From Fibrobacter succinogenes (GTDB lineage Bacteria; Fibrobacterota; Fibrobacteria; Fibrobacterales; Fibrobacteraceae): a stretch of 64,000 bases of DNA. Within the stretch, counting starts at the first letter, position 1. Every line of letters starts with the position of its first letter. Of this stretch, positions 1 to 7,638 are shown one piece after another. Made by a program: the position numbers and the translations under genes. The notes under the pieces were generated by a model. The model saw nothing but the letters and a program-made list of their open reading frames with translations, did not search any database and had not been told where the DNA came from. The stretch lies in the NCBI GenBank assembly GCA_902800345.1, contig CADCDO010000008.1, positions 16,504 through 80,503 on the forward strand, given 5' to 3'.

Positions 1-1
1 G

Positions 2-694
2 ACGGACGTTTCGGGCATGCTCATGGCGGACCCGCGCATCGTCGAAAGTCCGCTGCCGATTGAATACGTGAGCTACCGCGAAATCCGCGAACTTGCTTAC
101 TCCGGTGCAAGCGTGCTCCACGACGAATCCATCGCTCCGTGCCGCGCAAAGAAGATTCCTATCAACATCCGCAACACGAATCGCCCGGAAGATGCCGGCA
201 CCATCATTGGCCCGACTCCGGAAAATGCAAAGCTCCCGATTACGGGTGTTGCGGGCCGCAAGGGCTTCTCGATGATCTACATCGAAAAGTCCATGATGAA
301 CAAGGAAGTTGGCTTTGGCCGCCGCGTGCTCGCTGTGCTCGAAAGCGAAGGACTTTCCTACGAACTCTGCCCGAGCGCAATCGACTCCATGAGCATCGTC
401 GTGGATTCCAAGGCTCTCGACGCCGTGCAGGATGTTGTCCTCGAAGACATCACGCAGCAGATGCGTCCGGACCGCATCAAGATTTTCCCGGGCATCGCTC
501 TTATCGCTACCGTGGGTCACGGCATGACGAACAAGATCGGTGTTGCCGCGACGCTCTTTACGGCTCTCGCAGAAAGCAAGGTGAACGTCCGCATTATCGA
601 CCAGGGTTCTTCCCAGATCAACATCATCACCGGTGTTGACGAAGCCGATACCGAAAAGGCCATCAAGGCCATCTACGCCGCCTTCGTGAAGTGA
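2..694 (+). CDS. lysC: Aspartate kinase, C-terminal part (5' end outside window)
   Basis: Aspartate kinase phosphorylates aspartate with ATP, the first step towards lysine, diaminopimelate, threonine and methionine. The frame is already open at base 2 (TDVSG), so the N-terminal kinase core lies outside the window; the ATG at 17 is internal. What remains is the end of the kinase domain with a T-D-V..ADPRIV segment typical of the family, then two ACT domains (about fragment residues 87-150 and 165-230; SMIYIEKSMM and IALIATVGHGMTNK). The ACT pair is the usual site of allosteric feedback by lysine or threonine. A hairpin terminator follows at 831-860. The family is clear; which end product inhibits it cannot be read here. 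Confidence 0.93.
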   Translation, partial: TDVSGMLMADPRIVESPLPIEYVSYREIRELAYSGASVLHDESIAPCRAKKIPINIRNTNRPEDAGTIIGPTPENAKLPITGVAGRKGFSMIYIEKSMMNKEVGFGRRVLAVLESEGLSYELCPSAIDSMSIVVDSKALDAVQDVVLEDITQQMRPDRIKIFPGIALIATVGHGMTNKIGVAATLFTALAESKVNVRIIDQGSSQINIITGVDEADTEKAIKAIYAAFVK

Positions 695-736
695 CGTCGC
701 AGACGTCATCCTGAGCGGCGAAAGTCGCGAAGACTG

Positions 737-807
737 CCCCTAAAGGCGAGTGTCGCAGTCATGCTTGCATGGCTATGACCGAGCCAAAGGGGAAGGGGCG
801 TAGCCCC
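737..807 (+). repeat. Structured intergenic element, copy 1
   Basis: First of four copies of the same folded motif. P1 is CCCCT 737-741 with AGGGG 788-792; P2 is GGC 745-747 with GCC 783-785; GAG and CGA face each other in an internal loop; P3 is GTC 752-754 with GAC 777-779; P4 is a 7-bp hairpin 757-763/768-774 closed by a CTTG tetraloop and containing one T-G wobble. A second hairpin GGGGC-GTA-GCCCC (795-807) follows and can extend into the 3' side of P1. It lies between lysC and its terminator, and is preceded by a GTCATCCTGAGCG-type repeat. Function unknown. Confidence 0.6.
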
Positions 808-830
808 ATCTAGTCACATTCTCTTTACTA

Positions 831-860
831 CCCCCAACCAAATAAGGTCGGGGGATTTTT
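831..860 (+). terminator. Rho-independent terminator after lysC
   Basis: CCCCCAACC (831-839) pairs with GGTCGGGGG (846-854) across a six-base loop, with one mismatch, followed by ATTTTT. Confidence 0.8.
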
Positions 861-891
861 ATTTTGTATCTTTGCAACAGGAGAATTTTGA

Positions 892-1734
892 ATGATCGAA
901 GAAAAAGTTTTTGTCCCTCAGAACAAACGAGAAACTTTTATCTCGGTGGCTATAGTCCTTATGCTTGTTTATTGGCTTGTCAAGGACTTTTTTCCTTTGG
1001 TTAATTCCGGTGCGTTCGACCGCATAACTCCGGGGTGGATTTTCTTTAAAATCCTTTGGCTGTATTTAGGTTTTGTGGCAATCCACTTGGCCCCGCAAAA
1101 AGTGGAGTTTATTGAAGACGAGTTTGTGCGTATTACCTTTATCCTTAGAAACAGCATTACGATAAGGTTGGCCGATTTTAAGATTTCAGGCAATAAAAAT
1201 TTGAATGGGGAATGGAGCGGCATGCTGCGGGCTAAAGGCCGGAACATGTTTTTTTCGTCCCAGTCATTTCCAGAACTTGAAAAGTATCTGAATAGCGATG
1301 TGAAAAATTCAAGCGAACAGAATGAAGATAATGTATATGTGTCTCGTGGCAAGCAATGGCTCGTTTGCATGATTACGGGAATTGTGTGTTTTGGGTTTGC
1401 TATCGGCTGGCATTTATCGACGACTTTGAATTCGCATCCTTTAAAAGACAATGTCTTTTTTTGGATTCTTGTAGCGGTTTATACTCTTTATATTTGTTTT
1501 CTAATTATTCATTTGTTCCCGAAAAAAGTGAAGATACTTGATGATGGCTCAATGTGTATTATTTTTGCATTGGGAAATTCTGTAAAGTTAGAACCCGGAA
1601 AATTCAAGCTTAGGAGAATGAAAAAACGTAGTTTGATTGTTGCTCACTGGAGCGGTTTTATTTTTGCTCGGGGCCGGTTTATGATTTTTAATTCCGGTAC
1701 TTTTCCAGAATTCGAAAAATATTTGATTCAATAA
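892..1734 (+). CDS. Membrane protein with duplicated PH-like unit
   Basis: Unrecognised 280-residue protein. It is an internal duplication: residues 1-135 and about 145-280 each have two hydrophobic helices followed by a short beta-rich segment (KVEFIEDEFVRITFILRNSI and KVKILDDGSMCIIFALGNSV) and each ends in a similar motif (FPELEKYL, FPEFEKYL). The single-unit protein at 3052-3453 has the same architecture. The layout of two helices followed by a small strand-rich cytosolic domain resembles bacterial PH-like (YcxB-like) membrane proteins, but that is an inference. The start is set by GGAG eight bases upstream of ATG. It is probably co-transcribed with 1749-2651 (14-base gap). Confidence 0.75.
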   Translation: MIEEKVFVPQNKRETFISVAIVLMLVYWLVKDFFPLVNSGAFDRITPGWIFFKILWLYLGFVAIHLAPQKVEFIEDEFVRITFILRNSITIRLADFKISGNKNLNGEWSGMLRAKGRNMFFSSQSFPELEKYLNSDVKNSSEQNEDNVYVSRGKQWLVCMITGIVCFGFAIGWHLSTTLNSHPLKDNVFFWILVAVYTLYICFLIIHLFPKKVKILDDGSMCIIFALGNSVKLEPGKFKLRRMKKRSLIVAHWSGFIFARGRFMIFNSGTFPEFEKYLIQ

Positions 1735-1748
1735 GTTGGAGGGGTTAA

Positions 1749-2651
1749 ATGAGCGAAGGAGAAAAAATTCAATTCACCGGCAACCTGGCTTTGCTTAGGG
1801 TTTGCGCTATTGTGTTCATTGTGAACTTGTTGAACATTGTCGTCAACATGTCCATTATGGCCGCGCGTGGTGGATTTTTCAGTTCGCTGTGGAGCGCGCT
1901 TACGAATTCGTCGTTTGAAGATTTGCTTGGAACGGTCGGACTGTTGCTTGCGTCTGGGGTCCTCATCCCGTTTGTGTTTGGTGCTTCGGCGATTATAATC
2001 TTTTTCGCACTAGGGATATTTACGCTTGTCAAAAAGAATGTGAAAGTTCTAAAAATATTGGCAGTGCTGTTTCTTGTTTGGGTTATTACGAGCGCGTTCA
2101 TCATTAATCCCATCCATGCTTTAATGGGAGATGAAACAAGACAAATTAATATTGTCCAGATCCTTATTAACTTGATTTTTAATGTGAACGTTGTTGTTGC
2201 TGTGGCCGCGTTCTTTGTTACATCCAAAAAACGTGTCGAAGAAAACGAGATTGCCGTTGCGAATGAAGAACTTAATTTGGGCCTCTTCCGTCTTTGCGCC
2301 ATCTTTTTTATTGTAAGTGGGTTGAACAGCTTGGCTCATTTTGTTTGTACGCAACCTCCTCTTTTTCAACTTGCTTTCTTTGGTGTTGTGAATCTAGCGG
2401 TCGGTGTATTTGCGCTTGCCAAAAGGAATCCTGCGGTTCTGATCGTTGGCTCTTTAATGATGCTTGTTCAAATTTTATTGAATTGCCTCAATTTTATCCG
2501 CATTCCTGAATTAGATCTCTATATTATCACCTCACTTGTTTCGCTTACCCTTTTCCATACGTCAACTGTGATTGCTATTGCGGTATTCTTCATTAAACCC
2601 GAGTGGGTGAAATCTTGCTTGCAGAAAATGAAAGGGGAATTTAAGGAATAA
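1749..2651 (+). CDS. Polytopic membrane protein, paralogue of 54568-55380
   Basis: Unrecognised 300-residue integral membrane protein with about eight hydrophobic segments in two similar halves. Each half begins with a related helix (LALLRVCAIVFIVNLLN near residue 13; LGLFRLCAIFFIVSGLN near 177), and a FALAKRNP segment in the second half resembles FTLVKKNV in the first. The protein at 54568-55380 has the same two-half plan (LALLRVCTIMLIANGLKNL; MGLLRFCTAYFLVNAANNL). The start is supported by GGAGGGG upstream of the ATG. No transport or catalytic motif is visible. A degraded piece of a third family member follows directly. Confidence 0.75.
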   Translation: MSEGEKIQFTGNLALLRVCAIVFIVNLLNIVVNMSIMAARGGFFSSLWSALTNSSFEDLLGTVGLLLASGVLIPFVFGASAIIIFFALGIFTLVKKNVKVLKILAVLFLVWVITSAFIINPIHALMGDETRQINIVQILINLIFNVNVVVAVAAFFVTSKKRVEENEIAVANEELNLGLFRLCAIFFIVSGLNSLAHFVCTQPPLFQLAFFGVVNLAVGVFALAKRNPAVLIVGSLMMLVQILLNCLNFIRIPELDLYIITSLVSLTLFHTSTVIAIAVFFIKPEWVKSCLQKMKGEFKE

Positions 2652-2752
2652 ATCCTTTTGTTGGATTGGCAGTAAGTTCTTTTGCGCTTGCCAAGAATGA
2701 CGCGCTGGTTTTGAAAATCCACGCCTTGCTCGTCTTTATCGATATCCTTTGA
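2645..2752 (+). pseudogene. Fragment of a 1749/54568-family membrane protein
   Basis: Translating from 2660 to the stop at 2750-2752 gives VGLAVSSFALAKNDALVLK and then about 12 more residues. This matches the internal segment of the 54568 paralogue (AGTFALVKKNTLVLKIYSII) better than the adjacent gene. There is no start codon or ribosome-binding site and only about 31 codons survive, so it is probably a remnant of a tandem copy. Confidence 0.55.
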
Positions 2753-2980
2753 AATACAACCGTATGTATGCACGAACATATGTACGGCATTTATTGGGTA
2801 GACAAATCTGTTGCAAGTTTGTTTATTGATTGGATATCTTATCTATATAAATTTATAGTTGTTGATGTTGTTGGTTTCCTTGTAAAGAATTTTTTTCAAA
2901 AACTGAATCGTGGATAAATAATTTTGTAGATTGTAAAAATTTAATTTCATAAAATATGTTAATTTAAATGAATTACCTTG

Positions 2981-3009
2981 TTGACGCTTTTTAGAATAAG
3001 TTTTATATT
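2981..3009 (+). promoter_or_regulatory. Sigma-70-like promoter for 3052
   Basis: TTGACG at 2981-2986 and TATATT at 3004-3009 are separated by exactly 17 bases, in a very AT-rich spacer 43 bases upstream of the 3052 ATG. The stretch 2753-2980 holds no gene that I can support. Confidence 0.55.
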
Positions 3010-3051
3010 AAAAATAGTCGGTTTTCATTTGTTTTAATTCGAGGCTTTGTA

Positions 3052-3453
3052 ATGAAGGAAGAAAAAGTCTATGTAACACAAAGTAATGGGCTGACCATAG
3101 GCTCTTTGGGGCTTTTCCTGTTCGGTATGTATATGCTTGCAAAGCCTATTTTACCGGATGCCGCAATCTATGAAGAATATGGCGATTGCTGGATCCTTAG
3201 AGAAATTTTTTTCCTTTACTGTTGTTTTATGGCGCTTAATTCGTCGCCAAGAAAAGTCGAGTTCTTAGAAGATGAATCCGTTCGGATTACTTTTATTTTA
3301 GGGAATACGATAACGTTAAAACCAGGAACCTTCAAAATCGAGCGTGGGGCTGATTTGGAAGGCAAGTGGATTGGCGTTTTACGATTCCATGGTAGATTGG
3401 TTGTGTTTTCCGCGAAATCGTATCCAGAATTTGAAAAGTATTTGGTGGAGTGA
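3052..3453 (+). CDS. Small membrane protein, single PH-like unit
   Basis: 133 residues. Two hydrophobic helices (about 15-32 and 48-63) are followed by a strand-rich tail beginning KVEFLEDESVRITFILGNTI and ending PEFEKYLVE. The tail closely matches both halves of the protein at 892-1734, so this looks like the ancestral or a reduced single-unit form. It has its own promoter-like sequence (2981-3009). The stop lies only 8 bases from the stop of the convergent gene at 3462. Function unknown. Confidence 0.72.
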   Translation: MKEEKVYVTQSNGLTIGSLGLFLFGMYMLAKPILPDAAIYEEYGDCWILREIFFLYCCFMALNSSPRKVEFLEDESVRITFILGNTITLKPGTFKIERGADLEGKWIGVLRFHGRLVVFSAKSYPEFEKYLVE

Positions 3454-3461
3454 AGCTTAAC

Positions 3462-4121
3462 TTACGTCTCGAACGGCCTGACTCTCAGCGTAACGCCGAG
3501 CTCTTCACAAATTTTGCGGCAGCGTTCGATTTTTTCTTCGGGCATTATTTTTTCGACGACCGTCAGGACTACGTTAGGAACGTGTGTTTTTGCGAGCGCA
3601 GCGAATTCTTTCAGTGCGTCAAAAGACTGGATTCCGAATCTTGAGCGCGTGAGGGCGAGGAATTCTTCGGCGTCGGGGGCGTTCAGCGAAATGGAAACGG
3701 TATCGAAGCGTCCTTCGAGTTTTGGCGTGATGTCTCTTCCGTAAATCAGGTTGGCAAGTCCGTTCGTGTTGACGCGGATTTTCAAACTGGGATATTTGGC
3801 TTTAAGCAAGTCGATTAATTTGCATACGTCGTGAAGGCGTTCGAGCGGTTCACCGTAGCCACAAAAGATGAGTTCGTTGATGACGGAAAGGTCGTATGGC
3901 TCGAACATTTTCATAATGGCTTCAACGCTGGGCTCGCCGCCTTTTAGCCAAAGCGAGTTGCCTTCCATCATTTTTTTTGTCTGGCGCAGGCAAAAAACGC
4001 AGCTGCACGGGCAGCGGTTTGTCATGTTTACGTAAATGTTCTTGCCGGTGATATCGCCGCTATTTGCAATGTCGAGGTAGCCTGCCTGGCCAACGTTTCC
4101 AGTTACTGTGTATATGACCAT
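3462..4121 (-). CDS. Radical SAM protein (TatD-associated type)
   Basis: 219 residues. The radical SAM cluster motif CxxxCxxC is present (NRCPCSCVFC, residues about 36-45), followed by the GGEP-like glycine motif (LKGGEPS) and an IFCGYGEPLE segment typical of SAM binding. Size and motifs fit the small radical SAM proteins usually found next to TatD nucleases, although no tatD is adjacent here. The ATG abuts the stop of the upstream kinase gene (4122), with GGAGG inside the end of that gene, so the two are translationally coupled. The substrate is unknown. Confidence 0.8.
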   Translation of the reverse strand: MVIYTVTGNVGQAGYLDIANSGDITGKNIYVNMTNRCPCSCVFCLRQTKKMMEGNSLWLKGGEPSVEAIMKMFEPYDLSVINELIFCGYGEPLERLHDVCKLIDLLKAKYPSLKIRVNTNGLANLIYGRDITPKLEGRFDTVSISLNAPDAEEFLALTRSRFGIQSFDALKEFAALAKTHVPNVVLTVVEKIMPEEKIERCRKICEELGVTLRVRPFET

Positions 4122-4952
4122 TTAATCCTCCATCAAGTCGCGAAGGTACATCTCGAAACAGAGTCCCCAATGCGTGGGTACATTATTGTCTTCGCAGTAG
4201 CGTAGACACTTGGAAACAAAATCGGCGGCCTTTTTGACAGACTCGTAAAAATCGTGGCCGTTCATGTACATGCCCGCAATAATCGAACTGATGACGTCTC
4301 CGGTTCCGCTACGGTCGCCGCCGATGCGATCGACCATCACGATTCGCGGTTCCTCACCTTTGCTATAGACAAAGTTCATGATTTGCTTGCTGTTGTACGG
4401 AATGCCGGTTACGACGATGTGTTCCGGGCCTTGTTCCGTGAGCATGCGGCACATTTCGGCGAGTTCGGCGTCATTGAATCCTTCAGTACGGTATTTCACG
4501 TCGGTCAATGTGCAGAGTTCTGTCAAGTTCGGTGTCAAAATGTCGGCATAGTGGACAAGCGCTTTCATTTTTTCGCACAAAGATGGCGTATAAGTTTCGT
4601 AGAGCTTTCCGTAATCGCCCATCACTGGGTCCACCAGCGTGAAGACGCCCTCTTTTTTGAATGTCTTGAAAAAGTCAATGACGATATCGACTTGTTCTTC
4701 GGAACCCAAAAATCCACTTGCGATTGCATCGAAATGCAAATTCAAATCTTTGTAGGTTTGAATGTAATCGCGCATTTTTGATGTATAGTCGTCAAAGTAA
4801 TATTCGGGGAATTGCGTGTGCGCCGAAAGAATCGCGGTCGGCACGGTCACCGCCTGAATCTTCATCGCCGATACAATCGGAGCCATGACGGCGATGGAGC
4901 ATCGGCCGAATCCTGTAACATCGTTGATTAACGCAATTTTCTTTTGAAACAT
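4122..4952 (-). CDS. Pyridoxamine/pyridoxal kinase-like (PfkB/ribokinase superfamily)
   Basis: 276 residues, the usual length of PdxY/PdxK-type kinases that phosphorylate B6 vitamers using ATP. Seen: an N-terminal INDVTGFGRCS motif (the family has ISGDVAFGRVG-like sequence), the central VDPVMGDYGKLY motif, LTPNLTEL, and the C-terminal GGDRSGTGDVISS motif containing the catalytic Asp of the GxGD anion hole. The gene sits between cytX and the radical SAM gene in one minus-strand operon. Because CytX is usually a hydroxymethylpyrimidine carrier, the related activity HMP/HMP-P kinase is an alternative role. Confidence 0.85.
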   Translation of the reverse strand: MFQKKIALINDVTGFGRCSIAVMAPIVSAMKIQAVTVPTAILSAHTQFPEYYFDDYTSKMRDYIQTYKDLNLHFDAIASGFLGSEEQVDIVIDFFKTFKKEGVFTLVDPVMGDYGKLYETYTPSLCEKMKALVHYADILTPNLTELCTLTDVKYRTEGFNDAELAEMCRMLTEQGPEHIVVTGIPYNSKQIMNFVYSKGEEPRIVMVDRIGGDRSGTGDVISSIIAGMYMNGHDFYESVKKAADFVSKCLRYCEDNNVPTHWGLCFEMYLRDLMED

Positions 4953-4987
4953 GACGAATTACTCAGTTTGGGTATCAATATAAAAAA

Positions 4988-6193
4988 TTATTTCTTTACT
5001 AAGATTCGCGTGGAGGCGAGTGCTGCCGATACAATCACGGCAAGGAGCGTCGGGCCGAGGAAAACGGAGCCGACGTGTTCTGCAATTTGATAGACGACGA
5101 AGCCGCCGAACCATGCGAAAATATTCCAGAGCCAGAAGCCGAGCGTTTCGCTACGGTTCTTGACAAAGTAGAAAGAAACGAGGAGTACCGCAGCCATGGG
5201 CGCAAAGACCGAGGCGATGAGGTAGAGAAAACTGATGTAGTGTTCCATGATTCCTGAAATGGCGAGCGCTGCGCTCAAGATGCTTACGACAACGCCTGCA
5301 ATTTTAGGATTGAGTTTATTATAAATCGCTTTGGCGGATTCGCCGGCGGAATTGGCGGCAAGGAAGTTTGTTGTGACGGTGGAAAGGACGACGATGATGA
5401 TTCCCGGGATGCCAAGACCTGCAAGAAGGATAGCCTGGGCGATGTTGTTGTTCGCGCCGAGACTTGCAATTTCGATGCCGATGATGTACATCCAGAGGCT
5501 TGCCACAGTGTAGGCTACCGCGGAAATGGCTGTTGCTTTCACGGGCTTTTCGACGTCTTTGGTGTAGTCCGAAATGACGGGCAACCAAGAGATCGGCATG
5601 GCGATAGAAATTTCAAAAATGTTCCAGAAACCGAGCGTTGCAGCGGCGCTTGCGGCTGTGCTTGCGATTTTGCTTGATGTAGGAGAAACTGCGAGAATGT
5701 CACCGAGTCCAAACAACTTAACGGACAAAATGGCGAGCAATACGGTGAGCGCTGCCATCACGACTGTTGTCACGTTGGCGGAACGACGGAGCCCGACGTA
5801 AACCCAGATGGCGATGAGCACTGCGAGAATCACGCAGGTCAGTGCAAATGAAATTGGCAAGTTGAGCCCCGCCAAAGCCGACGCGCCCTGAGCATTCAGG
5901 ACGGCGACCCAGGCGAGCAACTGGAACGTGTTCAGTGCGGCAAAAAACTTGGAACCGTACTTGCCGAATGTCGATGTGGTCGTTTCCATGGCGTTCAAGC
6001 GAACGCGTGCACCGATTAGGCCCACGAAAAAGAGCATGATGCCGCCCAAGACATGCCCGAGAACGAGCGGGAGCCACAATGCGTTCGCTGCGGATGCTGC
6101 GCCGATTTCAATGCCGGCTTCGATTTCGGAGACGGAGATGGCGACTCCGAACCAGATAATTCCATTTGAAAAAAGTCCTGTGCGTTTTTCCAT
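4988..6193 (-). CDS. cytX: NCS1-family permease, CytX-like
   Basis: 401 residues with about 12 hydrophobic segments; an integral inner-membrane nucleobase:cation symporter-1 family carrier. The opening WFGVAISVSEIEAGIEIG and the internal MPISWLPVISDYTK are characteristic of CytX, the putative hydroxymethylpyrimidine (thiamin precursor) importer. The start has AGAGG upstream. It leads a minus-strand operon with the pyridoxamine-kinase-like and radical SAM genes. The upstream region was inspected for a TPP riboswitch and none was recognised; instead an antisense copy of the structured element lies at 6261-6337. The substrate could be HMP or another pyrimidine. Confidence 0.85.
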   Translation of the reverse strand: MEKRTGLFSNGIIWFGVAISVSEIEAGIEIGAASAANALWLPLVLGHVLGGIMLFFVGLIGARVRLNAMETTTSTFGKYGSKFFAALNTFQLLAWVAVLNAQGASALAGLNLPISFALTCVILAVLIAIWVYVGLRRSANVTTVVMAALTVLLAILSVKLFGLGDILAVSPTSSKIASTAASAAATLGFWNIFEISIAMPISWLPVISDYTKDVEKPVKATAISAVAYTVASLWMYIIGIEIASLGANNNIAQAILLAGLGIPGIIIVVLSTVTTNFLAANSAGESAKAIYNKLNPKIAGVVVSILSAALAISGIMEHYISFLYLIASVFAPMAAVLLVSFYFVKNRSETLGFWLWNIFAWFGGFVVYQIAEHVGSVFLGPTLLAVIVSAALASTRILVKK

Positions 6194-6260
6194 TTCTGCC
6201 TCTTATTCTCATTTTCGCCGGTCATCTCGGCCTCGTTATCCTTGGAGCGAAGCGTAGAGA

Positions 6261-6337
6261 CAACCTCAAAAGGCGAGAGTCGCAGCCATACTTGTATGGA
6301 TATGACCGAGCCAAAGAGGTTGGGGCTTGCCCCATCC
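6261..6337 (+). repeat. Structured intergenic element, copy 2
   Basis: P1 is CAACCTC 6261-6267 with GAGGTTG 6316-6322 (7 bp, unrelated in sequence to copy 1 but pairing in the same place). P2 is GGC 6272-6274 with GCC 6310-6312, P3 is GTC 6279-6281 with GAC 6304-6306, and P4 is 6285-6290 with 6295-6300 and a CTTG loop, where the top pairs are A-T instead of G-C. A following hairpin GGGGC-TT-GCCCC (6322-6333) shares G6322 with P1 and can be extended through it. It reads on the strand opposite cytX, 70-140 bases upstream of the cytX start. Confidence 0.6.
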
Positions 6338-6784
6338 ATTAATTCTTGCGTTCGCTTTTGAAGCGCTCGTTCAAATGCGGCACAAAGATAGAAAAGGGGT
6401 AGGGTATTCACAAGGTATAGTTGTATACTACTTTTTTATATGGTGTTATAGCTTCTTTTTATAACGCTAAAGCTACTATTTCTTGCTTTTTAAGTCTGCT
6501 TCTCCTGGCAGTTATATTCCGTTAAAAGCGCAAGGCTGATATACGTAAATTCCGCACTCAGGCTTCCTGGCAAGATGATTCTGTTCAAGGATATTGCATG
6601 GTCCAAACATTCGACATTTGGAGGGAACGAACTCAAACATAGTTACAACCAAAATAAAGAAAAAATTCTTCAATTTGTTTTATATGTTATTGGTTTTGTT
6701 CTATATAAAATTTTTTCAGATAACTTGTTTTTTTTATTTCAGGTATGTAAATTAATGACATTCCATTTTATAGGAGGATACATA
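6338..6784 (+). other. AT-rich spacer without a gene
   Basis: The spacer between element copy 2 and the ATG at 6785. An open frame runs from 6575 into the downstream gene but has no ribosome-binding site before 6785 and no recognisable product. A short inverted repeat GTTATA..TATAAC lies near 6445-6465. I see no RNA gene. Confidence 0.5.
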
Positions 6785-7276
6785 ATGAAAAAAATAATTC
6801 TATTTTTATTTTTTTGCGCTAGCATCGGTTTCGCCCAGACAGGTATTTTCGTAAGTTTGGGCAGAGCTTACCACGGATTGGTTGGTGTAGAACAAACATT
6901 TCTAAACCAACATTTATCTGCAAACCTTCATTGGCTCGGCTACGATTCCGATTACGACTTTATGGGGGGTCTAGGTGTTGCCTACCGATTCAACGGATTG
7001 ACCGGCCCGTACGTATTTCACACATCTGAATGGCTCACTGGCCGAGTATTCAATTCCGATCGGGATAAATATGATAGATTCAACTACTGGCGCCTAGTTT
7101 TCGGCTTTGGTTTACAGCATATGTTTACAAAAAATTTGGGCGTATTTTTTGAAACAGGTTTTGAATTCTACGCAGGCGAAGGCGGCTACTACACATATCT
7201 CGACATGGATGATGGCGGACTCAGCAAAGATGCAATCTGTCTGCCTATGGCTTTCGGTTTAACGGTACAGTTTTAG
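6785..7276 (+). CDS. Secreted/outer-membrane barrel-like protein
   Basis: 163 residues from the ATG at 6785, chosen because AGGAGG lies just upstream; the longer frame from 6575 has no such site. A signal peptide (KKIILFLFFCASIGFAQ) is followed by alternating aromatic/polar strands (e.g. YRFNGLTGPYVFHTSEW, GFGLQHMFTKNLGVFFETGF), and it ends in Phe (GLTVQF) like outer-membrane beta-barrels. It is not recognised as a named family. Function unknown. Confidence 0.7.
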   Translation: MKKIILFLFFCASIGFAQTGIFVSLGRAYHGLVGVEQTFLNQHLSANLHWLGYDSDYDFMGGLGVAYRFNGLTGPYVFHTSEWLTGRVFNSDRDKYDRFNYWRLVFGFGLQHMFTKNLGVFFETGFEFYAGEGGYYTYLDMDDGGLSKDAICLPMAFGLTVQF

Positions 7277-7399
7277 ACGTTTACACTTCGCTAATTTCAT
7301 AAGAATAAATACCGAAACAGCAATTGCAAAACCGCTTTCTGGCGACAAGTTGCCAAAAGAATTTTGTAATTGTCTGTTTTGGTAATTTTATTACTGCAT

Positions 7400-7431
7400 A
7401 AAAAATCTCCGGCTACCCCCAAAGCCGGAGA
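7400..7431 (-). terminator. Terminator, minus strand, downstream of the VWA gene
   Basis: TCTCCGGCT (7406-7414) pairs with AGCCGGAGA (7423-7431). On the minus strand the stem is followed by TTTTTT (7400-7405). It probably ends the 7639-9132 transcript, leaving a 3' region of about 200 bases. Confidence 0.65.
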
Positions 7432-7439
7432 AAAAATGT

Positions 7440-7575
7440 TTATGGTGTTGGCGCCTTTTTCACGGCGCAGTTCTCATGAGAATTGTCGCAATTCAAAACT
7501 CGTTACCGTAACGGGATTCTGCCCTAGAGAGCCTGACTTTACTAAAGGGCTAAAGCTCTAGTATCGTGTATCACC
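7440..7575. other. Hairpin-rich intergenic segment, function unknown
   Basis: Within 136 bases there are several inverted repeats: GGCGC..GCGCC-type around 7450-7475, TTCTCATGAGAA at 7471-7482, CGTTACCGTAACG near 7500, and CTAGAG..CTCTAG about 7523-7562. The only open frame (7370-7561) has no family features. It may be a structured 3' UTR of the VWA transcript or a repeat remnant. The rest of 7277-7638 shows no gene. Confidence 0.35.
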
Positions 7576-7638
7576 CTTTCGTGGTTCAGAATGACGGAAC
7601 GAGGGAAGAATAATTTATTAAAAGTATTTTTACCTCCT

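Noticed and set aside
6194..6430. TPP riboswitch upstream of cytX
   Set aside because: Expected because cytX is often thiamin-regulated, but the CUGAGA and GGAUAAU..CCAGCG blocks are not found; the sequence there is the structured element on the other strand and a repeat arm.
7370..7561. 63-residue plus-strand ORF in the hairpin-rich spacer
   Set aside because: No ribosome-binding site, crosses several inverted repeats and a terminator stem, and no protein-like pattern.
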